Of a stretch of 64,000 bases of DNA, positions 23,842 to 35,213 are shown in pieces. Below the pieces are notes generated by a model, which was not told the origin of the DNA, searched no databases, and worked only from the letters and a program-made list of their open reading frames with translations. The position numbers were made by a program, and so were the translations under genes. Origin of the DNA: Planoprotostelium fungivorum (taxonomy: Eukaryota; Evosea; Variosea; Cavosteliida; Cavosteliaceae); assembly GCA_003024175.1 (NCBI GenBank), contig MDYQ01000110.1, positions 1-64,000 on the forward strand, read 5' to 3'. Each line of letters begins with the position of its first letter. The stretch's first letter is position 1.

Positions 23842-25422
23842 TCAAGCCAAGTTGTTCGCCTTCTTGCAGTCGTGGAGCGTCTTGAGCAACAGTTTGACGT
23901 TATCGTTCCACACGGACAAGTTCTTGCTCAACTGCTTCCACTCCTCCGTACCGAACGTCCTGTGCAGTGACCTCCTGTTCTCGTTACCTTCTATCGACCT
24001 CCTCTCTTGACTCACGTCACAGTCACCGTTCGGTTCAGTTGGTCCAGTCTGGCCTCTACAATTCCTTGCGTGATCGCCAGGACAACAAAGTATTCCACTT
24101 CGTCCTCTTGAATGTCCAGACCGCTCGCGATGGTGGAGTAGTTGACCTGATGCAGAGTTAAAATTATCTTCCATCTCTCTCTCCTCACCTGGCCGGAAGA
24201 AGAAGCAACGGAGGCACCGATGGAAGCGATAGACAAGAGTCTGATCTTCTCTGTGGCAGCCTCCTTGTCTAAAACTATGTCATGTCAGGACCCATCACTC
24301 TTCATCATGCGCACCGAGTTGATGCAGAGCGTCGGGATTCGACTGAACGAATCGGTTGAACTCCTTCACATCTTGACGCAGGTAGATCTGTAACAGAGTG
24401 TGGGCCTGGGCGTAGGCAGAGTTGGAGTGCCCCTGCAACTTCTGGATGGGAAGGAGATCGACCAAGTCATCGTAACGGTAGACTCTCTGGATTCGAATGG
24501 ACTCGAGCGTCGTCTCGTAGGCCTCTTTGAGGCTCTCTTCTGTGACTTGGCTGTCTTTGTCGTACGTTCCGAGGTATCGAACGCTCCAATCGTAAGCGTC
24601 TTTCCTGAATGTGGGTTAGGTCTACTGCTGTTGATATTCATGTTGATGTGATGGTGATATGATGATATGATGGTATGATGATGATACGATGATGATGATC
24701 ACCCTCTGTTGGCATTTCTGTATGTGTTTCTGATGCTCTTGTACAATCTCTGCTTCTCGGTGCTGGACAGTCCCCACTCGATGATTCTTCGGTCGATGTC
24801 CTTGAACTGAGGGATCAGGAGATCGGCATGGTGGGAGCGGTTGGCGTAGTCCAAGAGGGAAGAGAAGTAACCTCCTCTCAGCGTTGGGTTTTCATCAAAA
24901 ATGTTGTAGACGTGCACGAGACTGTTTCATCATGGTCAGAGGGAGATGATATGCAATGCGATGTGGGATACTCACATCTTGATGCGTGTGAGAGACTTTT
25001 CGGCGATGGGCTCGGTGTTGGCTAATTTTTCTACGGCCTCCTCGATCACTTTCTTACCTGACTCATGATCCAGCTTCTTGATCAAATCGAAGACGATGAA
25101 GAAGAAATTCTCCAGCTCTGAAAAATCGAACGTCAATCGTTTGCATTGTTACAGAGTTGGACAATGTGGATGTGATAACATGCAGATGTGACCGAGAAAG
25201 AAAAGGAAATAAAAACATACCTTTCTCTGTCGATTGAGAGATGATGAGAGGGGTCTTTCCTAGGAAAGATCTGAGGATCTCTGCTGGTTCCTTGGCATCG
25301 ATTGTGACCTCTTTGTTCTCTTCTGTGGTTTTACCCGCAGCCTTATCCTCTAAACGAGAGATGTATGAGGCGAGTGTCGATTCGAGTCCCTTCTCTGGTA
25401 AAAGATCCACAAATGTCGCCAT
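23842..25422 (-). CDS. EIF3M: Translation initiation factor eIF3 subunit M (PCI domain)
   Basis: The exons align in order with eIF3m. They are MATFVDLLPEKG; a repeat region including LIPQFKDIDRRIIEWGLSST; FNRFVQSNPDALHQL; the PCI winged helix VNYSTIASGLDIQEDEVEYF with VVLAITQGIVEARLDQLNRT; and the diagnostic HRTFGTEEWKQL tail. It ends in a Lys-rich helix (KTLHDCKKANNLA, stop 23842-23844). eIF3m is a structural subunit of the eIF3 complex that loads mRNA on the 40S subunit. The related COP9 subunit CSN7 was considered but lacks the HRTFG tail. Confidence 0.9.
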
Positions 25423-25591
25423 GATTGTCTATTCTCACGATCAGGTGATGCGTAGAGAGAGAAGACAGCTCGAAGAGGACGATAGAACTCACAAGACAAA
25501 GTAGTTTGATCAGATGTAAGCACCAGAAGATGTTCCCTTTTCTTTCCGATTTATGATATCATACAAATCCTCTCAAACGAATGAAACACTC

Positions 25592-27967
25592 TCAGTCCAA
25601 CTCTATGGCCTCTGCTGCTGTCTTCCCTCTGCTCATCCATGCACTACCGCTGGGCACAGACATCCCTTGTGATGACCTCTTCCCCATCATCACGTCGTCC
25701 CAGCCCGACGTCCTCTGTATGTTGAAGACTCTAGATGGTCCATCTTGCCTTGGTGTGATGGCGTGTGGCGTAGAAGGTGGTGTCCCGTTCGATGTCTCTC
25801 TGTGTGGATTCGCAGGTTGCAGGCTCTCCACGTTGCCGCATTCTGTCTTGTGTCGGTTCCAGTCTTCTCTCTGGCACTTCTCTCCTTCTCTTCTTCAGTT
25901 CTTATTCTCTCTTCCTCTTCTCACCGCAGTAGGCGATCGATCGACACAGGGAACACCTCTTCACGGTCAACTGTCTGCAGATGTGACAGTGATACACTGA
26001 GATGTTCTTGCTCTCCTTCGGCTCATCCTCTTTGATGGCGGTCGATGATGGTGTCGGTGTCGTCACGGTGGGTGATGATGCTGGCGGGGGTGGAGGTGGT
26101 GTCGTCACGGATGGATGTGTGGGTGTTGTTGCTGTCACCGGGTCGAGTGGTGCTATCGCAGGTGCCACCGTTGCTGTCGTTGTCACGGGTGCGAGTGGTG
26201 CTATAGCGGGTGCTGCCCCTGGTGGCTGAGAAGGTACGATTGTAGATGGAGGTGCTGCCGCTGGTGGTTGAGAAGATGCGATTGTAGATGGAGGTGCTGC
26301 CGCGGCCGGCGGTGTCGATTGGACCCGATCGGGCAGCCGGATGTTGCTGATCATCTCTTCTCGCACCACCGAAGGTTCTACTGCGTCCGTGATGATGTTC
26401 ATCACCATGTCTTCATGAGATGGTGGTGGTGGTGGGACTCTGTGATAAGTCGAAGGCTTCGGGGGTGGTGTCACCTCATCATCATCGGAGAGGTCTAAGA
26501 CGACGACAGACGGTGTCGACTGGTGGACGACTGTTCTGGCGTCAGCTGAGAAATTTCCGAGAAGATTCACCGACCCTTCTGCTTCTTCGCCTTGTTCTGT
26601 GGAATCGACCATTCACCGTCTGGACTCATCTCGATCTACAACGAGTCAAAGATAAATCCTCCTGCCTCGCTCACGTCTTCTATGTCGGCATTCATCTTTC
26701 CACACGCCTCCAGAATATCCGCGAAATAATTGTCCACCTCTAAATCGTTGTAGTCTGCCGTCTTGTAACAGTTTGGACACTGCCACTTTGGTGTCCTCTC
26801 GTTCATTCGAATGAAACTGTCCAACTCGAAGCACTGCAGGTGGTGACAAGTCTTTGCCCTCGTCGGTGTCTTGATGATGCTCTTGCTCAGCGGATCTAAG
26901 AGAGAGATCTTGGAAGAGATCTGCTGAATCTCCTCTTCTTGCGAGCTGAAAAATCTTCGTACTCTTTCCTTCCCCATGGCAGAAGTCAAGCTGTGATCTC
27001 TCATGATCTTCTCGATAAGAAACTCGGGGGAGACTTTGCGGTAGAGATTGACGACAAAGGTGTGGTCTCTTCCTCCGTGGTTGACTTTGACGTGGTTTAT
27101 GCCGGTCCCGCAGAGAGATGTGATGTCACTGATCTTGTCTTTCTCTTTCTTCGTGGCCTGCAATGTGGTTCAGTCATCTTTTCGTCATCACGAGCTGATG
27201 GACGATGGAGATGACGATGGACTATGTGATCATATCATCATCACCCTCTTGGCTGTGTGAACTTTGTTGTTGATCATAATACCGAAAGCCCTTCCCTCGT
27301 AGACCGTCGGCGGCCACACGTGAACACCTTCCGATTTCTGATGATTGTAACTGAGCAGTTGGACACAGTGCTGCGAATCGAGCTCCAGGGGTGTCAATTT
27401 GAACGAGAGGACTGCAGAATCTGGTTGAACTCTCTGATATGAGATGGTTCTTTCGAAAGCCAAGAAGGGATTGTGTTCGAATCTGTCCATCCGTCGATAT
27501 GATGTCATGTTCTGGATCTAGATCAGATGACTCACTTCTGGATGGCATACTGAGGGAGTGGCTCTACGGTCGGTGGTGGCGTTGGTTGTGTGTTAACCGC
27601 CTGGGGGTATTGTAGCTGTCTGATCAGATCAAAAATGGCCCTGCGTTGGTGGACATCCTTCTCATTCTACGTCACAAATGAGCTTCTGAGTGATGTACGA
27701 GAATATTGGGTTGTCATCTGCCTTCAAACTCACCAACACCCAATCCCGTATACGATCGATCAACGCTTGTTTCGAACCCGACTGTGATAAATTCGCCTCT
27801 CGACATACTCTCTTCAATTCATGCTGGATACGGAAGGTCTGTACCACGTGCTAGCCGTCTATCAGCCTGACCATGATGCAATCACGAGATGAATGTGAGA
27901 CGCTCAATGTCACTCTTCGTATCACCTGTATCGAACTCCAAGAGTATTCACTCGTCGTGTCTCCCAT
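25592..27967 (-). CDS. PIAS/Siz-like SUMO E3 ligase with C-terminal MYND finger
   Basis: A first exon MGDTTSEYSWSSIQ splices in phase to a SAP motif (SGSKQALIDRIRDWV). A PINIT-like region follows (VHVWPPTVYEGRAFGIMINN, FVVNLYRKVSPEFLIEKIM). The SP-RING is ISLLDPLSKSIIKTP, CHHLQCFELDSFIRMNE, WQCPNCYK. A SUMO-interacting motif (VVVLDLSDDDE) comes next, then a long Pro/Ala/Thr-rich linker. Last is a MYND zinc finger, CHICRQLTVKRCSLC plus AYCGEKCQREDWNRHKTEC, whose final part depends on a GT-AG intron near 25900 that restores the YCx3C spacing. PIAS proteins attach SUMO to chromatin and transcription proteins. The MYND finger is an unusual addition. The stop is at 25592-25594. Confidence 0.87.
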
Positions 27968-28109
27968 AGATGCACCTCTTCACCAGCGCCCTGTGATGAG
28001 TCCGTTGTAGTCAGGTCGTGTGACACACAATAAGATATCTCAAAAATAAAACGACACCGGATTCAAGCGATTCTGTGTCTTTGTTGCAGCGGATCCTTTA
28101 GACGTCAAT
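27968..28109. promoter_or_regulatory. Divergent promoter region, SUMO ligase / eL43
   Basis: 142 bp separate two start codons pointing apart. The stretch must hold both promoters. No TATA box was identified. Confidence 0.4.
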
Positions 28110-28626
28110 ATGGTGAGCATCTGAACGTCCTTCGTCCTTCTATCCCTTCTCTCTCTATTCTATCGCATCCATCGAGTGGAATCAAGTGGATGTGTGAAGA
28201 GAACATGATCGTCCATCATCGTATGGGAATGGGATGATGTCTGATGGAATACTTTCTAGGCCAAGAGAACTAAGAAAGTTGGAATTGTTGGAAAGTACGG
28301 AACCCGTTACGGTTCTTCCCTCCGTAAGATGGTCAAGAAGATCGAGATCACCCAGCACTCTACCTACACCTGCAGCTTCTGCGGAAAGGTGCGTTCATCA
28401 CTCGATCATCTTCTCCCTTCGTGATGATTTCCATTGCACCTCCATATCATGTAATCCCATTTGTCTAATGGGATGGTAGGACTCCGTCAAGCGTACCGCC
28501 GTCGGAATCTGGCACTGCAAGGGATGCCGCAAGACCGTCGTCGGTGGAGCCTGGACCCTCAGCACAACTGCTGCTGCCACCGTCAGATCCACGACCCGTC
28601 GTCTTCGTGAGCTCAAGAACGCTTAA
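28110..28626 (+). CDS. RPL37A: 60S ribosomal protein eL43 (L37a)
   Basis: The coding sequence is ATG alone (28110-28112), then exon 28260-28388 ([20 protein letters not shown]) and exon 28480-28626. The zinc ribbon is split over exons 2 and 3: YTCSFCGK joins [13 protein letters not shown] and [13 protein letters not shown], giving the CxxC...CxxC pattern. Length (about 92 residues) and wording match eL43 end to end. The first coding exon consists only of the start codon, an arrangement common for ribosomal protein genes. It is part of the large ribosomal subunit near the E site. Confidence 0.97.
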
Positions 28627-28831
28627 TTTCTTCTCTTCATAAATTGGCCAAGGACTCTCTCTTACCTCCGTGTGATCTTTTTATCATTGTTTATTCCGAG
28701 CGTTCAATTGAAATGACAAGAACACTTGTTCTCTATGTTCTCTTGCATAGTTGATCATCCTCTTCCAATTTTCAACAGGCGTTTCCTTTAGATACTGTAA
28801 TATTTGCACTTGTCTTTTTCATGTTCTCTCA

Positions 28832-30400
28832 TCACTTTGACTTTATGTTCTCTTGTATTCTTCGTAGACTTGCTTCATCTTCTCGGATAAAAAGTGAAAC
28901 TCTCCCTCTTCTCTCTCCTCCACTCTCGACACCGTCCATGACAAGTAGAACTGCACCTTCTTCACCGTCACAAACATCTTCTTCTTATAAGCTCTATCTG
29001 CCAACCCTCATCAGACACCTCCACACGATGACACGCCCATCATGTTCACCTCGGTTCGTCTCATCTTGATGAGCCCTGTCGATGATGGACGCGAGGTGAG
29101 AAAGGGCAGCGGTGATGTATCTCCCGTTATCTAACAGACTCGACGTGTCTCTGACAGCTTCGATTCTCATGACACCTGCACCTGGTGCGTTGTTCACCTG
29201 TCTCTCATTCAATCTCAACAACATTATAGACTCTATATTGTACGTGTGGTCGATCTTCTATATGGATTGTGTATCTATATTGTATTTATTGTATTTTATT
29301 TATTCACTCACTCTGACTGCAGATTCAACGACGGAATGGATGGCAACAGATGCCGACTCGTGATTGTCTGTAGAGGACAATACGGTGGACACCCCCAACA
29401 CATCATCTGCAACATCTCTAGAGTCCATTTCTTCTGGCTCACCGTTGACACACCTCATGACAAATGCATACGTGTATCTGATGGAGTCAAGGTGTTGTCT
29501 AAATGTTCATCATGTCATCTCATCAGGATACAATAAATCGATGAGATTGAAGAAGAGGAGTTTAGATGGTTTCGATCGGCTCAGGGCTGGAAATTGAGTC
29601 AGGAGATGACGAGTGAAGAGGTCCCACAGTGGAAGGGAGGCACTTGAATCAACGGAGGGATGTCGGATGACTTTCTGATCTCGTCTTCGATGGAGACGTT
29701 CTCTCGTGTAGTGCCCATCATGATGGCATCATCGGACCACCAGGGTCTCCAGGGTTGGATGTATTCAGAGACTCTTCCGCTCTTGATCCATTCTATGAAA
29801 CCCTGGATTTGTTCTTCGTTCAAGTCTTTGATGTCTTCCTCTGCTTTTGTTCAGATGGATAGAATATATAACAGATGGCATCTCACTCGAGATATTCATC
29901 TTGGATAGTTCCTCCTCAACATCGATGATTTGTGATGGTGTCACATCTTCCTCTTGGGAATCCAATTTCTGAGCCTGTTGTATGTTAGTATCATGTATTG
30001 GAGAGTGATCATCACTTGTTCTTCGCTTAGATTCATCTTTTCGTAGTTTTCTGTCAGCATCTTGGCAAACTTTTGTTTCTCTTCATCAGATGCTTTCTGG
30101 CTCTGCAACTCGCTCATGACATTCTCCTTCCAGAACTCATTTGTGCATCCATCGTTGTGGTTCTACCAGTTTTTCGTCAGGTGATGATGTGATGCATCTT
30201 CTCACCTTATAACATTGTGCAGAACAGTAAGGAAGATTGCACTTTGGACACGTGTATTTCGAGGTGTTTTTGTGACAACTACAGGGTGTTAAATCAGATC
30301 AAGCGATCTCCAGATCTCACACTCTGCAGACTCTCTCTCTATTCGTCGGCGCTATCTGAACGGATTCCAACTCTTCATTCAACTTGATCTCAGACTGCAT
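28832..30400 (-). CDS. ZNHIT2: HIT-type zinc finger protein 2
   Basis: Exon 1 begins MQSEIKLNEELESVQ and splices to the HIT finger VCRVCHKNTSKYTCPKCNLP, then YCSAQCYK joining NHNDGC. The middle has EQIQGFIEWIKSGR and WRPWWS, followed by VPPFHCGTSS. Further exons contain IRYTYAFVMRCVNGEPEE and SLLDNGRYITAALSHLASII, and the C-terminus is SLFIREDEASLRRIQ with TGA at 28832-28834. The zf-HIT finger plus PWW segment is typical of ZNHIT2, a cofactor linking the R2TP/URI chaperone to assembly of U5 snRNP (PRPF8/EFTUD2). About seven introns are inferred. Confidence 0.82.
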
Positions 30401-30614
30401 CGATGATCATCTGGTGGGATTGTAATAATAACACACAATTTATATTTTGGTTTAAATCAATTTTGGCACAACGAGAAGTGATATCCTTCATCTCCATTCA
30501 GACCTTCAAGCTTCTAAATCGAGCCCTAACATGCAAGGAAAATTGGTATCCTTGTTCTCATCGATGTATGCAGGATCCCCTTCGTCCGGATCTTGAACGC
30601 ATCTGCGTAGAACG

Positions 30615-33103
30615 TTAAGTTGAAACAGGTCTTCGTCCGACTTCAATGTGAGTATAATGCATTCCATCTCTGAAAAAATGTTTATTGGAGTACACATCAT
30701 ACTACCGGAGAACACTACTGTCTCGAAGGTTTCGAGAGGTTCTGTATCTCGTACAAGATGTGTTGAAGGTTGTCGTATGCGTTCTTCCTCTCTTGTCTCT
30801 TCACTTGATATTCTTGTCCCTCCAACAAGACGTTCTCAGGGCTGTGTGGAATCTGTTGCATCAGCGCGGGTGACCCCAACTGATCCGCAGTAGGTACCAA
30901 CACTTCTTCTTCCATGACCCAACAGAGGACCTTCTTCCTTTCAGTCTCACTCATCATGCATCAGATGTCCTCACGCTGTCCGGATTGATTCCCTTATTCA
31001 TCTCTGCTTCTTCCACCATCCAAAAGTCGTTCATCCTGTCTCATGTCAAAAAGAGTGCGACGCAAACATTAAACTCACTTTTCCAGGAGTACATCCTTGG
31101 CGGTCTCTACGTGGCCCTGTGCTATTTCGAATACAGAATCCATCCATTCATCGATGAACGGTCTGAAGCGTCCGAATTTCATCGAACCCGACATGTCATT
31201 CTCAAGGAGGGATCTCAACTCGGCGTCGATCTGACCGCGATGAGATCTGATGATGGATCGTACACAGTCAAGATCTCACCAGATCGGGAATGGATAAGAG
31301 GGCGGCGAGCATGGCTTCTTCCTTTGCGTTCCTGCGTCTGGTCGTCATCCTTCTCTTGTTTAACCTTCCCTCGCCGAGATTACCGACGGGAGCTCTGTGC
31401 GCTGCTGATTCCTGTAGAACTCTCTTGGCCACTCTGTCCATGATGCTGTCTAGGTTCAACTGTTTAGAGGTGAGACGTGATGTCATCGCGATCACGCACC
31501 GCGATGAGTTTGTATAGGTGAGTCCAAAAGTCAGAGTGCGTATACTTGCGAGGGTCTCTTCCTAACTCCGTCTCTTCTTCGGTGACCAAGAGCCTGATCT
31601 CTCCTTGCACCTGCATCATCGTCCGTCATTCGATCGTGATGTCATCTCATCACCTTCGTGCTGGCCTCGTGGGACCAGGTTTCTGAAATGTACTGGCACA
31701 GCATGTCGGTCAGTTTCAAAACAAGTTGATCTCCCGTCGCTTTTCCCTGGGCGGTGTACCCCGGCAGGTTACGTTCGAACCATCTGCACATCGCGATGAG
31801 TCATCTCGGATGTCTAAATATCCTCACTCTGTCTCTCTCGTGGCCGCCGTCGTAAGATCCATTCCTGCGTGGAGGGTGTTGTCTCTGTTCATGACTGCGA
31901 TGTAGTTGTTCTTGAGTGGAATGACATCTTTGGCCCTGCCGCTAAGTCTCTCTTTCAATTCGAAGAAGGGATCCCGCGGTCTGAGATTGCTCTGGTCTGC
32001 CTTGTCACACATGGTTAAGACACCTGATGAGTCACATCAGAAGATATTCCGATGACCATCGTCAAATGAGAGCTCACCGATGGTCTGATCTTTCTTTCCC
32101 GATCTCTCGATGAGATCCATCACTTGTGCATTACGGATCCTCTGATAAGCTGGTACAACGGCGATGGCCAAAGTGTGTTGGTTGTTGAGATATTTTTCGG
32201 CTAAAGCTCTTGTCTGCTGCGGCATGTCTATCGGTTCGCCTGCCACAGAACCTCCGATGATGCCGGGAAGATCGACCAACGTCAGATTAGGTACCTTGAC
32301 CGGAATCAGTCTGGGTGTGGTGTGTTTGTGTCGTCATGTTCACCTCGAAAGATGTGATTTCGACCACCATTACGTCTTCGATGATGCCCTTGACCTGTCC
32401 GTGTTTCTGTCTGACGGCTTCATCCATGAACTGTTTGACCTTCTCTTCGATCTATCTCAGTCAGCCTTCATCACGAAAAAAAAGAATGACCTCGGCTATG
32501 GTATAGAAGGGTGACCACTGCTTGTTCGCTGGCTTGTGAGCGTCCTCGTAACATAGTCTCACGGCGGCAGTACCTTATCTTGGTTCAGCTTCTTTCGAGA
32601 GGATGGAGAGTCTCACCATCTTGGTACCCGATGCCATTCTGCGCACAGAACGTCTTCATCTCTGGAACCGAAAGATGCTTCAGTCGAAGTTTGATGGGCA
32701 TTCTCGTGCAGATGGCTTCTGTGCGATCTCTGTCCACCATTCAGATATGAGAACGGCCGAACGAGAGAATGTCATACCTAGGGAAGAGAGGCATCATGCA
32801 GATTCTCTCCAGCGTTGAACTCTTTCCACATGATTCTTCTCCGACTACGACCTGTTTTGTGTGAGGAAGGTGGAGGAGTTATCCTTCCCACCAGCTGAGG
32901 AAAGTCGAGTTTCAGCTTTCCCTCTAAGCTCTCCGAGATGTGGTCCAATCTGTCGATGAGACCTCTGGCTCTGTCTAAGAGTACTTCACGGATGCCCACT
33001 GTATCGTGTCAGAAAGACATCGTCCGATCATCCGATCGTGGTGAAAACGAGAATCCACAGCACCTGGTGCTCCTGTTCTTCCTGGTGATGTTGGTCCTCC
33101 CAT
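30615..33103 (-). CDS. Dynamin-superfamily (Mx-like) large GTPase
   Basis: The start exon MGGPTSPGRTGAP splices to VGIREVLLDRARGLIDRLD. The GTPase has G1 VVVGEESCGKSST, G3 LTLVDLPGI and G4 TMCDKAD. Stalk exons follow (FGRFRPFIDEWMDSVFEIA, MNDFWMVEEAEMNKGIN). A GED-like end (VLLEGQEYQVKRQERKNAYD, LQHILYEIQNLS) is reached by a phase-0 intron starting gtgagg near 30975. Reading through that intron instead gives TGA at 30954-30956, overlapping an ATG, which is why the tail can look like a separate gene. The final residues and stop (30615, or 30506 by another splice) are uncertain. There is no PH or Pro-rich domain, so it is Mx/DRP-like rather than classical dynamin. It remodels membranes; cellular role unknown. 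Confidence 0.82.
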
Positions 33104-33398
33104 TGCTCTCGTTGTCTTTCTGGATTATGATATCCACGTCCACCGTACCAAATCCTCGGAGCGAAGTTGACAGCTTCTCTTTTCTTTTTATGGAGCAATC
33201 ACCCCGCTGTACTCGTGAAACAACCCATGGCAACCTCTGGCGAATGCGACCTTTCACGTCCTCAAGTGGAGTGCCGTCTCCAGGACGTCGCAGGCCTTGT
33301 ACATCGGAGCGTCAGAAATAAGGAATCAGGAATCAGGAAAACCAAAGGCTGAATCCGAGATGGTGTGATCGATCGATCAGACAAGGTCTAAAGTTTAT

Positions 33399-34583
33399 TC
33401 ACTCATTCGAATATTCACAGAGCTTTTGAATCTCGCCCAGCATCTTTTCGAGGTTCGCAAGTGTTCCTCCCCTCCTGTCGCTTCTTCTGATGTTCATCAT
33501 CTGGCGTTATCGCGAATTCGCGACTCTTGAATGGCCCTCTGCTTTATCTTTTCTATGACTAAATGGATGTTGGACTGTTTGACATTCAGCCAAGAGATGT
33601 GACAATGATCTATACGAACCAATATCCATTGAGTGAAATGTGCCCAGAATTCAGCGTGGGTGTATTTCTGAGGGTCCCTGCCCAACTTTGTCTCTTCTTC
33701 TACGATCCTCTTTATCTCCTCTCGTATCTGTTGATATTCAGAGATCGATTCAATTCGTACGAATAAATTGAAATAAATCAACGTGGATTCTTATTTCACC
33801 TTCTCGCTGGCCTTCGTGGCCCATTTTTCAGATATGTATCGACACAGCATGTCCGTCAGCTTCAACACCAGCTGATCTCCCGTCGCTTTTTCTTGCGCTG
33901 CATAACCGGGCAGGTGACAATCGAACCACCTGCACATCGTCATCATCTTCCGTCTCAGATTGCACGTGAGCGTCTCACTGTCTCTCTCGTTTGGCGGCCT
34001 TCACAAGGTCGATTCCCGCATGGATCGTATCGTCTGCAATGTAATTGTTCTTGAGTGGAATGACATCGTTTGCCCCTCCATCTAATCTCTCTTTCAACTC
34101 TAAGAAAGGATTGTTCGGTCTCATGTGACCGAAATTTGCTTTGTCGGCCATGGTTAAGACCCTGAAGGATGATACGTCAGAGGAGGTGGTGTCGGTGTAG
34201 TGATGATGAGAGCTCACCGACAGTCTGGTCCATCTTTTTCGATCTTTGGATGAGGTCCATCACTTATGCATTACGAATCCTCTGATTGGCTGGTATGACG
34301 GCTATGACCAGCGTGTGTTCGTTATTGAGATATCTTTCAACCAAAGCTCTTGTCTGCTGTGGCATGTCTGCTGGCTCACCGAGGTGTGATCCTCCGATGA
34401 TGCCGGGAAGATCAACCAACGTAAGATTGGGCACCTGCAACACGCTGAGAGATTACTCATCACGTGATGATTCTCACCTCGGTCGATGTGATTTCGACCA
34501 CCATCACATCTTCGTTGATGCCCTTGACTTCACCGTATTTATGTCGGACCGCTTCGTCCATAAAATGTTCGATCTCCTGTGAG
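33399..34583 (-). pseudogene. Truncated tandem copy of the dynamin-like gene
   Basis: Blocks parallel the neighbouring gene in the same order and with the same introns: EIEHFMDEAVRHKYGEVKG, VPNLTLVDLPGIIGGS, LTMADKANFGHMRPNNPF, GYAAQEKATGDQLVLKLTDM, ETKLGRDPQKYTHAEFW. The P-loop exons are absent because an unrelated gene lies immediately upstream. In the block QRIRNAQVMDL of the intact copy, the Gln codon CAA is TAA here (about 34269). Loss of the nucleotide-binding loop plus a nonsense codon argues for a pseudogene from a partial tandem duplication. Most of the frame is still readable, so the event is fairly recent. It ends at 33399 with a shorter C-terminus lacking the stalk end and GED. 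Confidence 0.8.
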
Positions 34584-34590
34584 ACCTATT

Positions 34591-34999
34591 TCAGGTGATG
34601 AAAGGTACACCGCACCTGGCCCAGCCGTCTGTCCACTCATCTTGCCAGCTTTGTTGTCTATCCGAACGACCCAACGGATCTTTGTGGGTCACCGACCCAA
34701 TTTGTGTGAGTGATGCTGCAACGTCCGCGTTAAGAGGTGCGGCTGGTGCCACGGTGGGCAGCGTCCAGCGATTGGACAAAGGTGTCACCTGCTTCTCGTT
34801 CGGGGAGCCTTCATTCTGCAAAATGAGATCACCTTGACTACCTCTGAAGAAAGGGGTGATTGTTGGAGCCGGAGCTCGGTATCTGAGCAACAGAAACGAG
34901 CTGGGGTCGTATCACCGCTCTGATTTCGGAGATCAAGTTCATCTTTATCCTCTTCGCTCTACCCAGATTCCCACGGAATATTTCATGTGCAGCAGGCAT
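34591..34999 (-). CDS. Uncharacterised protein upstream of dynamin pseudogene
   Basis: A start at 34999 (MPAAHEIFRGNLGRAKRIK) and a 99-codon open stretch (LSNRWTLPTVAPAAPLNADV, TQIGSVTHKDPLGRSD, QQSWQDEWTDGWA) ending at 34591 look coding. They are in different frames and must be joined by an unresolved small intron around 34890. No family is recognised. It abuts the truncated dynamin copy with almost no spacer, so the duplication breakpoint lies here. Confidence 0.4.
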
Positions 35000-35213
35000 C
35001 GCATCTCCGAACCATCATGTGATGTGTTGTATCAACCAGTCTACTTCATCGGAGGCGTTGCGGAGGCGTACGCATCTGTGTGATGTGAAGCATTACGACG
35101 GTGGATAATACGCCGTGATCTTATGGGCTGCGTCACGTGACAGACAATAAATTCGGAAGTTTAATTTAACGGCCTCTCAATTATTGCGAGCACAAACAGC
35201 CTCACATGGGACA

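Noticed and set aside
26002-26498. Gly/Val- and Cys/Trp-rich plus-strand frames
   Set aside because: Antisense of the Pro/Ala-rich linker of the SUMO ligase; low-complexity artefact.
34260-34275. TAA read as Gln (reassigned code), suggested by CAA versus TAA in the dynamin copies
   Set aside because: Several confident genes (rhomboid, eL43, UBE2C, CNOT11) end in TAA at the expected family C-terminus, and the copy with TAA is truncated anyway. A nonsense mutation is the simpler reading.
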